Shown piece by piece: positions 9,455 through 18,800 of a stretch of DNA of 21,189 nt. The stretch covers positions 1 to 21,189 of the forward strand of contig ATSW01007426.1 of the NCBI GenBank assembly GCA_000444245.1, written 5' to 3'. The translations under genes and the position numbers were made by a program. Position 1 is the first letter of the stretch; the number at the start of each line of letters is the position of its first letter. The DNA is from Botryllus schlosseri (lineage: Eukaryota > Chordata > Ascidiacea > Stolidobranchia > Styelidae). The notes beneath the pieces were generated by a model. The model saw only the letters and a program-made list of their open reading frames with translations, made no database searches and had not been told where the DNA came from.

Positions 9455-9771
9455 CCATTTTACTTTAAATCTCAGAGGAGGAAGAGCTGATTGACATCGG
9501 TAATGACGGAAACTTAAATTATGTTACCATGAAATGGCTCTCGACGAATTTCGGATTAAAATCCAGAATGAATATCCCTTGCATTGGAGAAAAGGAAGTT
9601 GTGATTTTACTTCAATTCTCCACATCGTATCTGTGCGAGACCGGATTCTAGTCAACATAAAAAAAAAGAAAGCGGTTAGTGACTGTTGAAGAGATGAGAG
9701 TAGCATTATCAAATGTGCGTCCAGACATTGAAACGATAAGCGCTAGAAGTCAAACGCAAATTTCGCACTGA
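9455..9771 (+). pseudogene. hAT transposase relic, C-terminal part with hATC dimerisation region
   Basis: From about 9475 the plus strand reads EEEELIDIGND, then (another frame) DEFRIKIQNEYPL, then (from 9583) EKEVVILLQFSTSYLCETGF followed by two in-frame stops (9652-9654 and 9661-9663), then VEEMRVALSNVRPDIETISA and RSQTQISH to a natural stop TGA at 9769-9771. The LLQFSTSYLCE and MRVALSNVRPDIE...SH blocks are the hATC dimerisation signature and C-terminus of SCAND3/ZBED-type hAT transposases. The frame changes and stops show it cannot be active. Confidence 0.85.
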
Positions 9772-9898
9772 CTTTGTTTGTGATGAAATTGTTTTGCTTT
9801 CGCGAGAACTGTTCAATTCAATACAGAAACATTTTGGATTGACTGCTGAGGTGGTCACATTAGTCAGAGTTACTACTGAAGAGTCCCGGCAGTTTTCA

Positions 9899-9928
9899 GG
9901 TGCCACGACAAAAAGTTCAGAACCACTG
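9899..9928 (+). mobile_element. 3' terminal repeat of the relic hAT
   Basis: Read inward on the minus strand the end is CAGTGGTTCTGAACTTTTTG, a standard hAT terminus. It lies about 130 bp past the transposase stop codon, as expected for the 3' end of the element. The matching 5' terminus was not found upstream of 7590. Confidence 0.7.
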
Positions 9929-9929
9929 T

Positions 9930-9998
9930 ACTGGTTTGCCGCGCACTATTTTTCTTTTCCAAGGAGTGCCGCGGGGTCAAAAAGGTTGAGGACCACTG
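9930..9998. mobile_element. solo end of another hAT element
   Basis: The sequence ends GGTTGAGGACCACTG; read inward it is CAGTGGTCCTCAACCTTTTT followed by GACCCCGCGGCAC, a hAT end of a different family. It directly follows the end of the relic hAT. No partner end was found. Confidence 0.5.
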
Positions 9999-10017
9999 GA
10001 TTAGATATTGGCTAGTG

Positions 10018-12176
10018 CAGGGGTTCTCAAAGGGTGGGCCACAGGAGCATTTGAGGTGGGCCACAAAGCCATTTGGAAAATTTTAGGATTATTGTAAGTT
10101 TAGTTTCATCTGTTATATTAATCTCTAAAGATATATTCATGTTATCTAATTATACGCGGGCTACGCAAAGCTTTTCATCTGACTCTGATGAGACGTAGTG
10201 GCACGTATGGAGTCGGCATGTTCAAGTCGAAAACGGGAGGGAGAAACGGCGGCTTTTTCCACTGGCTATGACAACCTACGGCTAACAGCAACTAAAATAA
10301 TTTCGAGTATATAATAACTGGAAGGTAATGCTGAAGTAACCAAGTATTCCGGCAGGGTCATATGTCGTATGCCATTGAAAGGGGTGTGCAATAAACTCGG
10401 AATGAAGTGTAATTGAGTTAGGCTATCGATATACTCAGTAGGGATGGTGTGAACCTTTCTGAAAGGTTCTGTGTGAACGCGAACGTGAACCTCATGACGC
10501 CACGTGACGTCATATTGCTAATTCCAACCCTACATTTCACTGAAGTGATGTGATACGATACGTAGCGACAACTCGGGCCACATAATGCCACAATGTTGCA
10601 GTGCATACTGACTTTTTAAATGTCACCAAATGTATCAACTGGAGCAATCAAATGATATAATAATCCAATAAAATCAATATCTTTCGTCGCTTTGCCAACA
10701 ATTTCGACGAGGACTTGCAAGGTATAATATAGGCTAAGCTTACGCCCCAGCGGTCTAGGCCAGACCGGACAATGAATTTGGCGTCTGAGTGTTGCTACGT
10801 TGATATTGAGCAGAGTGTAAAACGGGTTTTACCCCATTAACAAGCTACAGCAGTAACCAACACCCCAATCGCACGGTAATTGGTTTTTATGATACAATAA
10901 ACATGTGAAATGGACCCCGAACGCTTACTAGATTTTTCACATCAGACAACGATATCAATTTCATTGATTGGTCGAATAAGCATCATTATATAGCTGACTA
11001 CCTACATGTAGCGTATTTCGCTCTTGATGTAGTGTGATTGCGTGTCAAGCCCACCGCCGAGAGTCACTAAATAATCCCAGAAGCAGAAAGCAGGTAAACG
11101 TTTTGAGATTGTCAAGGTGCATACTCGTTTAGTGTTTATTTTTTAAGCTGCCAGCGCCATGCATAGAGTGGCCCGCAGTTGAAGTGCAATAAATTTTAAC
11201 CAAATATGTTATGATGACCTGAAAATTGTAATATATGAAAAAGGTTCACAGTGCAGAACATACCAGGTTCGTTTGTGAACGTGAACCTCTAAATTTCGGA
11301 GGTTCACACACAGAACGGGAACGTGAACCTCACGTTCACACCATCCCTAATATACTGTACTTAGGCAAGTCGTATTATAGTAAGATAAAAATAGCCATAA
11401 TTGCAAATTATTAGCAACTTCTGGTGGAGGTATCTGCACCACCGCAACGAATCGTAATGGACGGAGGATTTAGCGGAGTGCATTAATCTCTGGAGTCGGT
11501 TTAAAATGTCCGCCCCCGAAATCATTGTACATAACGTAAGAGTCACATGAATTGATTGTATTATCGGATTGAATATTCTGACATCGCAACTTCAGTTGGT
11601 TTGCTACAAGACATACAATTAGCATTGTAAAGCATGTATATTAAATAAATCTTTCCCCACTCTGTAGTACCTGATTGGCCAATGAATTTTTTGAAGCTGA
11701 CCCAGAATGATTATATGATTCCCCACAATAGTGGAACTAAAATCCCAATCACACAGCGGATGCGTGGATTTGATCATTGTGTTTCGCGACGCGAATGGAG
11801 CAGCGGACGATCATAATATACACAGAGTTTTAGCCTATGATCTACCAGGGCCGGAACTGCTGCACACAAACCCCCAATTGCGGGAGCTCGAAGGGACCCA
11901 AGATTATTTCGTTGGTCGTTTGTTGGATGATATTTATAATACATGAAAATTTCCGTTGCGCCTGGCGCGATTTCATGGACCGAAAGGTCCACATTTAAAT
12001 ATCATCAGTAAATTGAGAGAAAAATGCGCATATTTTAGAAAAATAGGCATATCGGAGCCGTCGATTATCACGCATTGAACAGGATTATGAGTTTATGACT
12101 CCAAGATTAGAGGAGGCCACAGCACATTTTTAAACCGGAAAATGGGCCACGGCCAAGAAAGGGCTGAGAACCCCTG
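10018..12176. mobile_element. non-autonomous hAT element with perfect TSD, containing copy C
   Basis: The left end is CAGGGGTTCTCAAAGGGTGG. The right end, read inward, is CAGGGGTTCTCAGCCCTTTC. Both have GGGCCAC motifs just inside. The flanks are identical: GGCTAGTG at 10010-10017 and 12177-12184. Removing the nested element at 10439-11349 leaves about 1.25 kb. No transposase was recognised. A plus frame at 11731-11946 is open for 71 codons without known similarity. Confidence 0.9.
10439..11349 (-). mobile_element. TAGGGATGG-family hAT MITE, copy C (reverse orientation)
   Basis: The 911-bp unit is bounded by TAGGGATGGTGTGAACC and TTCACACCATCCCTA. It aligns in reverse with copies A and B over the whole unit. 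Flanks ATATACTCAG and ATATACTG suggest an imperfect target duplication. It has no coding capacity. It shows the uninterrupted version of both insertion points found in copy A. Confidence 0.9.
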
Positions 12177-12252
12177 GGCTAGTGGCTACTGTATGTTGAA
12201 CATACAAGTTTACTTGGTACTTCTACGAGGGCGTTACTATATTGTGATAGAG

Positions 12253-12320
12253 CAGGGGTTCTCAACTTCCCATGACTAACGGGCTGCATATATATTAACA
12301 TCAAAAAGTAGCCGCAGAAA
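12253..12320 (+). mobile_element. left end of a further hAT-like element
   Basis: CAGGGGTTCTCAACTTCCCA is a typical hAT terminus followed by a GGGCTGCA motif. No matching right end could be found within the next 1.5 kb, so the element is truncated or its other end has decayed. Confidence 0.5.
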
Positions 12321-12595
12321 ACATGTAGCCTAATCGTAGGCTACTAATAAATTGACTGCATTTACCAGTCGTATACGGACGTGTACTACATGTTTCTGCA
12401 TTAGCATTAACGGACAGCGTTCGCAAGTTTGCAGTTGCTGTTCTATGTTTGAATATGCAGCAGGGTTGTACAGACTTCTATATCGGTTATTTTAGCATTG
12501 ATAGACGCAGATTAGCGAATAGTATACATTGAAATAAACTGCAAATGCGTGTCATTACTACAACCTACTATTTTGTCGTTATGCGATAGAGAGGG

Positions 12596-12808
12596 AGGTG
12601 TTATTCTTCTTCGCCTGCACCATCGAGATGCTTTGACGACGGAGATGCGATACGGCCTTTATAGTAAGGTCATCTAGTCTGCAGTCTGCACCCACATTTT
12701 TTTCCTTCATGCTATCCGTGATTGCTGATCGCCGGCCGGGGACCGAATCCACGACCTACCGATCAAGAAACTGGGCGCATCGCATCACCATTACACTATA
12801 GCTCTCCA
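12596..12808 (-). mobile_element. tRNA-derived SINE (minus strand)
   Basis: Read on the minus strand, the head GGAGAGCTATAGTGTAATGG contains an A-box-like TAGTGTAATGG (12788-12798). A B-box-like GGATTCGGTCCC lies at 12739-12750, with spacing normal for a polymerase III promoter. The B box departs from GGTTCGANTCC, and the segment does not fold into a full tRNA with a CCA-ready acceptor, so it is not a functional tRNA gene. A non-tRNA body of about 130 bp follows, ending near AAGAAGAATAAC. The 3' limit is approximate. Confidence 0.6.
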
Positions 12809-13266
12809 GTTTTCATACATTCCAGCACTTAATCCACAAGTTTGCGGGGAATTATACGCTGAGTAATATTGCACTTATTGCCATTTGTACTTGACTATGA
12901 GCTGTTATTCTGATAAATTGTGTCGAAATTTACTCTTCACGGAGACGATTTCTGAAGGTCTATGACCAGCAGAACTCCAGATATATCCTTGTCTGACGGG
13001 CATTCATCATCCATTCGTTTGACGCTAGTCTGCAAGGATTCTCGTTCCCGATTTTCAGTAGCGGCCTCGGACGGATTTAGACATCCCTCACTTTAGTATT
13101 CATTTACAGAAATTGACTATATGGCTGTTCATAGAAACAAGCAACATCTGTCGTCTATTATATTTGTGTGGCATATTTAGACTTTAGAGATCAATCAGAG
13201 CAGCAAGAAGGTTGCCTCGGAGACGCGGTTGTGAATCACTGATCAAAAGTCAAGATGATCTATTTC
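12809..13266. other. intergenic, nothing recognised
   Basis: No gene, terminal repeats or RNA were recognised. Short frames only. Confidence 0.4.
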
Positions 13267-13297
13267 CAGGGATATCTAGAACTTCTAGATATCCCTG
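13267..13297. repeat. 31-bp perfect hairpin (15-bp arms, 1-nt loop)
   Basis: CAGGGATATCTAGAA, then C, then the exact reverse complement of the left arm. A 15-bp perfect inverted repeat with a single-base spacer is rare by chance. It lies in non-coding DNA 1.8 kb past the IPPK stop and is not next to a poly-T tract. It could extrude as a cruciform or be the ends of a nearly fully deleted element. Confidence 0.85.
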
Positions 13298-15095
13298 TCT
13301 ATTCCCAGCGGTTCTGCCACGGCATTGATGCTCTCGTATCCTTTTCGGAACGAAGTCAGTACTTTTTCTCGTTTTGGCAATTGCATCCTCGAAAAGGGCT
13401 AATGGTCGTTGATAGACATGCGTATCTCTTCCACATCGAGTACTGATGTTGCATTATCGACTCGCAAAATTCACTTCGCTGTAGTGACTCGGCTACCACT
13501 GGACTCTCGCGTATTACAGTTTAGTATCCACTGCCCTATAGCCTGCAACTGCGCATGCCCTTATTTTCAACATTCTTTTCAAGACAAGGTGGTGGTTTCA
13601 TAAGTTGCACTGCCAAGTTTCGACTCAAAGTCGCAATCGCGAGATTTGAATTGTTAGCAGCTTGAGAAAACTTACGACTGCGTGAGCTAGTTGCCTGGAA
13701 TTATGAACTCCAAGCTAGAACAACGGAGTAGCCGCAACGCACGGTCAATACCGAACTGATGGTAGTTACATCCATGACCCATAAGCGACTGAAAATAATT
13801 GATGACGTTGAATGCTGGTCTTGTTCAAATATCCATCTCACTTAACACTGAATGTGCAATATAATTTCGCAAAAAAACACATTGTAATATCCGAAAAAGG
13901 GCGATAAAAAGTTTGCTCATTTTAATTTCAGCAAGTTCTTGCATAAGTGTCCTCATATTCACTTGGTACGAGATCGAACATGTTTCACGTGCGTTTGAAA
14001 GGAATTCGCATGGGTAAATGAAGAAATATGGCCAACAAAACCAAACAAAACACTACACCAAGTCGTACTTGCTCAAGAAACTGATTTCACTTCAACACAC
14101 TTTGCGGCGTTAAAAAATAGCCAGAAAATCTACACGATATAACTGAGTTACATCCTGGCGTTGGGAATCTGAATGGTAAGACGGAAGAGCGGGCAAGAAT
14201 ACAAACAATTATACTACGTTCTTGAGCAGCTTAGAAAATTTCACAGTATAAACGTTAATCGGCAACAAAAACTAGAAAAAAAAATCAACCAATCTAAATT
14301 CAACTGTTGAAATAATTCCGCTAAATTGCACATCAATTCCAGATACTAAGGATGGTCAAAATTGTCATGGACATTGGACATGGCAAAAAGGAGCTACTTC
14401 GCTACATGCGTTCAGTATTATCAGTACAAAGGATATACAGAGGACTAATATATATATATCCTCGACCTGTGCACCTTGTACATCATCAGCAGTGGTTAAG
14501 AAAATCTTTACGAGCGGTTAGGTGAAGCAGTAGTCAATTAGGCCTACATTTTTTTATCAACACCAACCACTACAGGCCTTACCTGATCATGAAACGATCA
14601 CATACAACTTTGCCCAGCCCCTAGTATCAATTACCGAAATATTGAGGTCAAGTGGTCTTTTCTACCTAGGATTGATATACGGTTTAGTAAGTAACATATT
14701 GCTTGATTACCATACATTCAATTGAGCTTCAATATCGGGTGTCTATGCTAACAGAGGAAACACACAATCAGGCAGGTATTCAATAATATCCCTTGACGGG
14801 AAATGACAAATAGTTGATACATGGGTTCATGGGATTCACTTATTAACTGACAGCGTGAATGGCTTATGTAGATTTTAACAAAATTTAGACTACAGGACAG
14901 ACATGAAGATGTGCAAAGCGAAAACTTGACGACAAGCAGTATACAGTATCCGATACGTCCGGGCATAGCAGTGAGGTGCGGAGAAATTGACGGTTTAGAT
15001 GAAACATTGCCAGTACAAAATGAAAACATTCGAAAAAGCAATCAGTTTGCGTATCTAACAACGTGGTAAGTAATTGAAAATTACCACTACTGATT
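13298..15095 (-). other. IPPK downstream region / possible 3' UTR, otherwise featureless
   Basis: This 1.8 kb follows the IPPK stop on the minus strand. I saw no canonical AATAAA or ATTAAA on the minus strand in the nearest kilobase, so the 3' end of the transcript is not placed; a GATAAA variant occurs near 14550. Around 14439-14465 there is an imperfect stem with an (AT)n loop (GAGGA...TCCTC). Frames at 14748-15106 and 13255-13603 have no recognised similarity. Confidence 0.4.
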
Positions 15096-15867
15096 CTACT
15101 TCCCAATCAAGCTTCGGTAATAACCGGGTATACGACTGGCTGGTTTGGGATCGCTATCGACCACGGCAACGGACGCCCAATATTCCAAACCACTCCGTCC
15201 TTTGATAAGAGTGGGAAAGGCCGAATGCATCACATCGTCGGATGACTTCCTCTGGAAAGTCATTATGATCGAACAGTCCTTGAAACTAGTGGCAATGAGA
15301 AATTTACGTAGTATCGAGGCGGCTTTCGACGCGTCCAGCCTCCAATCGTCGCAAGAGTGGGTTTCAAAATCGACACCCCCTTTCACCTCTTCCACAAGGT
15401 CTTTCCAACACTGCGCGTCGTAAGGTCCTTCCAACGTTAGCAGGGTTCTATCGCCGGGAAATAACTTGAGATGATTTTGTACCAGAGTGTACATTTCGTA
15501 ATATTCCTCTATGCTGTGGCTTTCGAGTTTTTGCAAAGTTAGTAAGAGACCCAAAACGCAATCGGCTGGCAATTCGCATTCAGTTTCCGAACCGTTGCAC
15601 GGATCCGACGTTTTATGTTTGGCCTCTAAACTCGAATGTCGTTCACAGTAGTGCGAGGTGTGAGGTGTGTGCCGCGATTTCGACACGGAGCATAGCAGCA
15701 AGTCGCAAACGAGATCTTGGAAGTCCGATAACGAATCTTCGAGTATCCTATTGCTGGGCATCTCGTGATAATCCAACATATTCGGTAGTACGTTTGTCAT
15801 GAAGAAGTCTTTCCCTTTGAGTTTGGACTGTTTGATGAGCTCTTGCGAAAAAATGACATCGCCACCC
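15096..15867 (-). CDS. IPPK: IPPK last exon (C-terminal lobe)
   Basis: This exon is 772 nt: one base completing Arg, then 257 codons including TAG (15098-15096). The acceptor is CTTTCACAG|GGG. It carries GGDVIFSQEL, the divergent Ser/His-rich linker, LLLTLQKLESHSIEEYYEMY (human LLYKTLQVQMLDLLDIEGLYPLY region), LEGPYDAQCWKDL (human IDGPYDEAFYQKL), KDCSIIM and DSDPKP. The whole C-terminal half is one exon, unlike the many-exon vertebrate gene. Confidence 0.93.
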
Positions 15868-18800
15868 CTGTGAAAGCCGAAGTTGAGATTGATGACACAA
15901 TGTAACAAAAAAAACTTTTTTTTGTTCCCAGGTTCTAATCAATTTTTCCCTATTACTTAGGACCAGTAAGTGTCAAAAATCAACTTTATTCCATTTAAAC
16001 TTTGCTTTTGTGGTTTAGAGAATGAAATTCTAAAATTGCACTATTTTTGAGAAAAGAAATCAAAAATATGGCTAAAGAGCATCCAAGATGGATGTTAATC
16101 ACTTTTAAATGTTAATGTACTCTGCAATATTTGCAATTTTTTAGATATTTCTGTTTGCAGGGTTGCTTTGAGGTTTTGATATTTTATGATTTGCAATTGA
16201 TCATTTTTTAATATTTTTTAATATAACTCGGAAGTAATTGGGGACTTGAAAATGGTCGCGTTTTTGATGGGCATCCTTGGCACCTTTGCCTTTGAGAAAA
16301 TAGTGCTACCACAGAACACTGCAAAAAGCAAATATGGCCAAAACAAAACGAATTTTTTTGTTGGAGAAAAAAACGTAAAGCAAACTCGGTTGATTAACCC
16401 AAACAAAGTGCTTATGCCTCCCCTTCACATAAAACTTGGCCTTATAAAGCAATAATTGTGAAAGCATTGGATAAAGGTGGTGACGCATTCCAGTTTCTCC
16501 AGAACTTGTTTCATGAATTATCAGAAGCTAAAGTAGAAGTTGGTGTATTTATTGACTCACAACTTAAAAATATTTTCAAGTCGAATGATTTTATCCAAAT
16601 GCTTAATGATGTTGAAAAGAAGGCTTGGGATAGCTTTGCAGATTTGGTGAATGGGTTCTTGGGCAATATTAAGGGATATAACTATGCCGAACTCGTTGCC
16701 AATTTGTTAAAGTCGTATGGAAACATGGGGTGCAGAATGCCTATGAAACTACATATGCTTGATGCTCACTTGGACGAGTTCAAAGATAATATGGGAGCTT
16801 ATTCATAAGAACAAGGTAAGCGATTGCATCAAGACATAAAAGATTTTGAAATGAGATACCAAGGGCAATATAATGAAAGCATGATGGGAGATTATGTCTG
16901 GGCCTTAATGCGGGAAAGTAGAGATGCAGAATACAAAAGAAAATCCCGAAAAACATCCCATTTTTAATAATTTTATACTCGAACTGTTTTAGCCTGAAAT
17001 ATTTATCTAGTTTTGCATTTAACGATGGTATTAATTCGGATACAGTTAAGACATTTATGTGCAAATTTCCATGTACCAAATGACTGTGCTTTGTGATTTG
17101 ATTTTAATAACAAAAGTTCTAATTCGTTGCCTATTATTATGCAAAGTCAGAATTAACCCTATGACAGACAGAAAAATAGCCAAAAGTTGATTCTAATTTG
17201 CTTTGCGAAAAGCAATCGATAGCCTACGACTAACGCGTCAGAATATTTAGTTAATAAATTTATAGATATAACTTCTTAGTCGATGCCAAGCGATTAAAAA
17301 TGGACTTGCAGCGATCAACGACAGTTTGGTAAATATCCATTTCCTAATGAACTAATCAGTATAACCATGCACAATATTGTACATACTAGCAAATTAAAAA
17401 AATTACTCTCCCAACCACAAAATTAATGTTTGGAATGAGCTATATTGATTTTTGGAAGTTTCTAGGTTAGAGTGATCAGGAAATATCAATTAGAACCCAG
17501 GAACGGGAACAAAAATCGTGTTACAGGGTGTGATCAATAAGATTTCCTTTGTCGAACTAATACAGCAGATAACAGTAATCTAGCAACGATTTCATACAGT
17601 ATCGGAGCCGGAGTTACCGAGAGAATGTTGTAGACTAATTAACAGCACCGAGATAATGTGATATACTAGTGACTTTAAACCTTTTTAAGTACCATACACA
17701 CTTATTTTGGGGGCAAAAACGTCATGTGCACTAACTAGCCGAGAATTATCACACAAAAAAAATAAAGAGACCTGAAACTCTTTAATTCAAATGTTTAACA
17801 ATTAGGTTACGCTACCGGTTTATCAATGATTCTGTTGATGCTGAATATTTCTGGGAATTTCAGACCAGTTAGGAAAAACTTGTCGCTCGAAAGCTCCCGC
17901 AGTTGGCCATCAAGTGTCTCATCAAAAAGACAACTCCTCCTCGTTTTGATGTCAACTCGCGCACCAAAGCCAATTTCGACCGATCAATTTGTGGAGTTTT
18001 GTACAAGAACTTCTATCGCTCGAACGGCCAGATCTTTATAAGAGCTATCCAGAACTCCTATCCAAAATGCAGCGTATATGCCTCACTTGGGAAATGCTTT
18101 CTGGCAGAAATCGTTGGAGTATGACCCAAATTACCAGAGGCTCTTGTTTGCCGGAAGGGGTTCAAACAAGCAGCTTTGTTTTTAATGCAAGCAAATGTTT
18201 TTAACTAGCAAGCCAATGAGCAAAGCAAACAAAAATGGAGAACCGAAAGTCAATCCAAATTGAAAGCAGTTCATAGCAGTTCAATAACCTTCAAGTAAGA
18301 CTAAATTCTGCAAATTTGAGTCGGTAATGATGGTATTAAACTACTATCTTCATGCCTCATTCCATTTGAATATCATTACAAAATTATATTGGTGGCTACC
18401 CTACAACAAATTAGAAACAAAGTCAATTTTACTACATTTTACCAGGTATCGCATGCTCAGATGTGGTGATTAAGTGTACGGTATGTCTGCCACTGCACGC
18501 ACACGCTTTGGAACCAGACTTTTCATTATGTAATAATAATAGTACGAAAATATTAGTTTATTCCGACTGGTGCGAGACAGAATTACGGTATAGAAAAAGT
18601 TGCGGACTAGCGGTGCGTCGTAAGTCCAACGAATTTTTACGAATGCATCACAACGACACAAGTTAGTGAGCCACTGTTCATAGTATCCTATTAAGATTAT
18701 TTGAATTATTCCACGTCAGAAAAGTAAAAATATGCAATTTTCATCCGCACCACGTTTATCAATCAATTGTTTTCGACCGCACAAGTGCATGCGTACCATC

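Noticed and set aside
10418-10606. 62-codon minus frame
   Set aside because: It crosses the boundary of MITE copy C and has no protein similarity.
11731-11946. 71-codon plus frame
   Set aside because: It lies in the interior of a non-autonomous hAT element, with no known similarity.
12700-12810. Functional tRNA gene on the minus strand
   Set aside because: The B box is degenerate and the arms do not pair as a cloverleaf; a SINE head explains it better.
13255-13603. Two plus frames at 13255-13446 and 13409-13603
   Set aside because: The first runs through the perfect hairpin and neither resembles a known protein; the opposite strand is equally uninformative.
15145-15423. 92-codon plus frame
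   Set aside because: It is antisense to the IPPK last exon, whose family motifs are clear.
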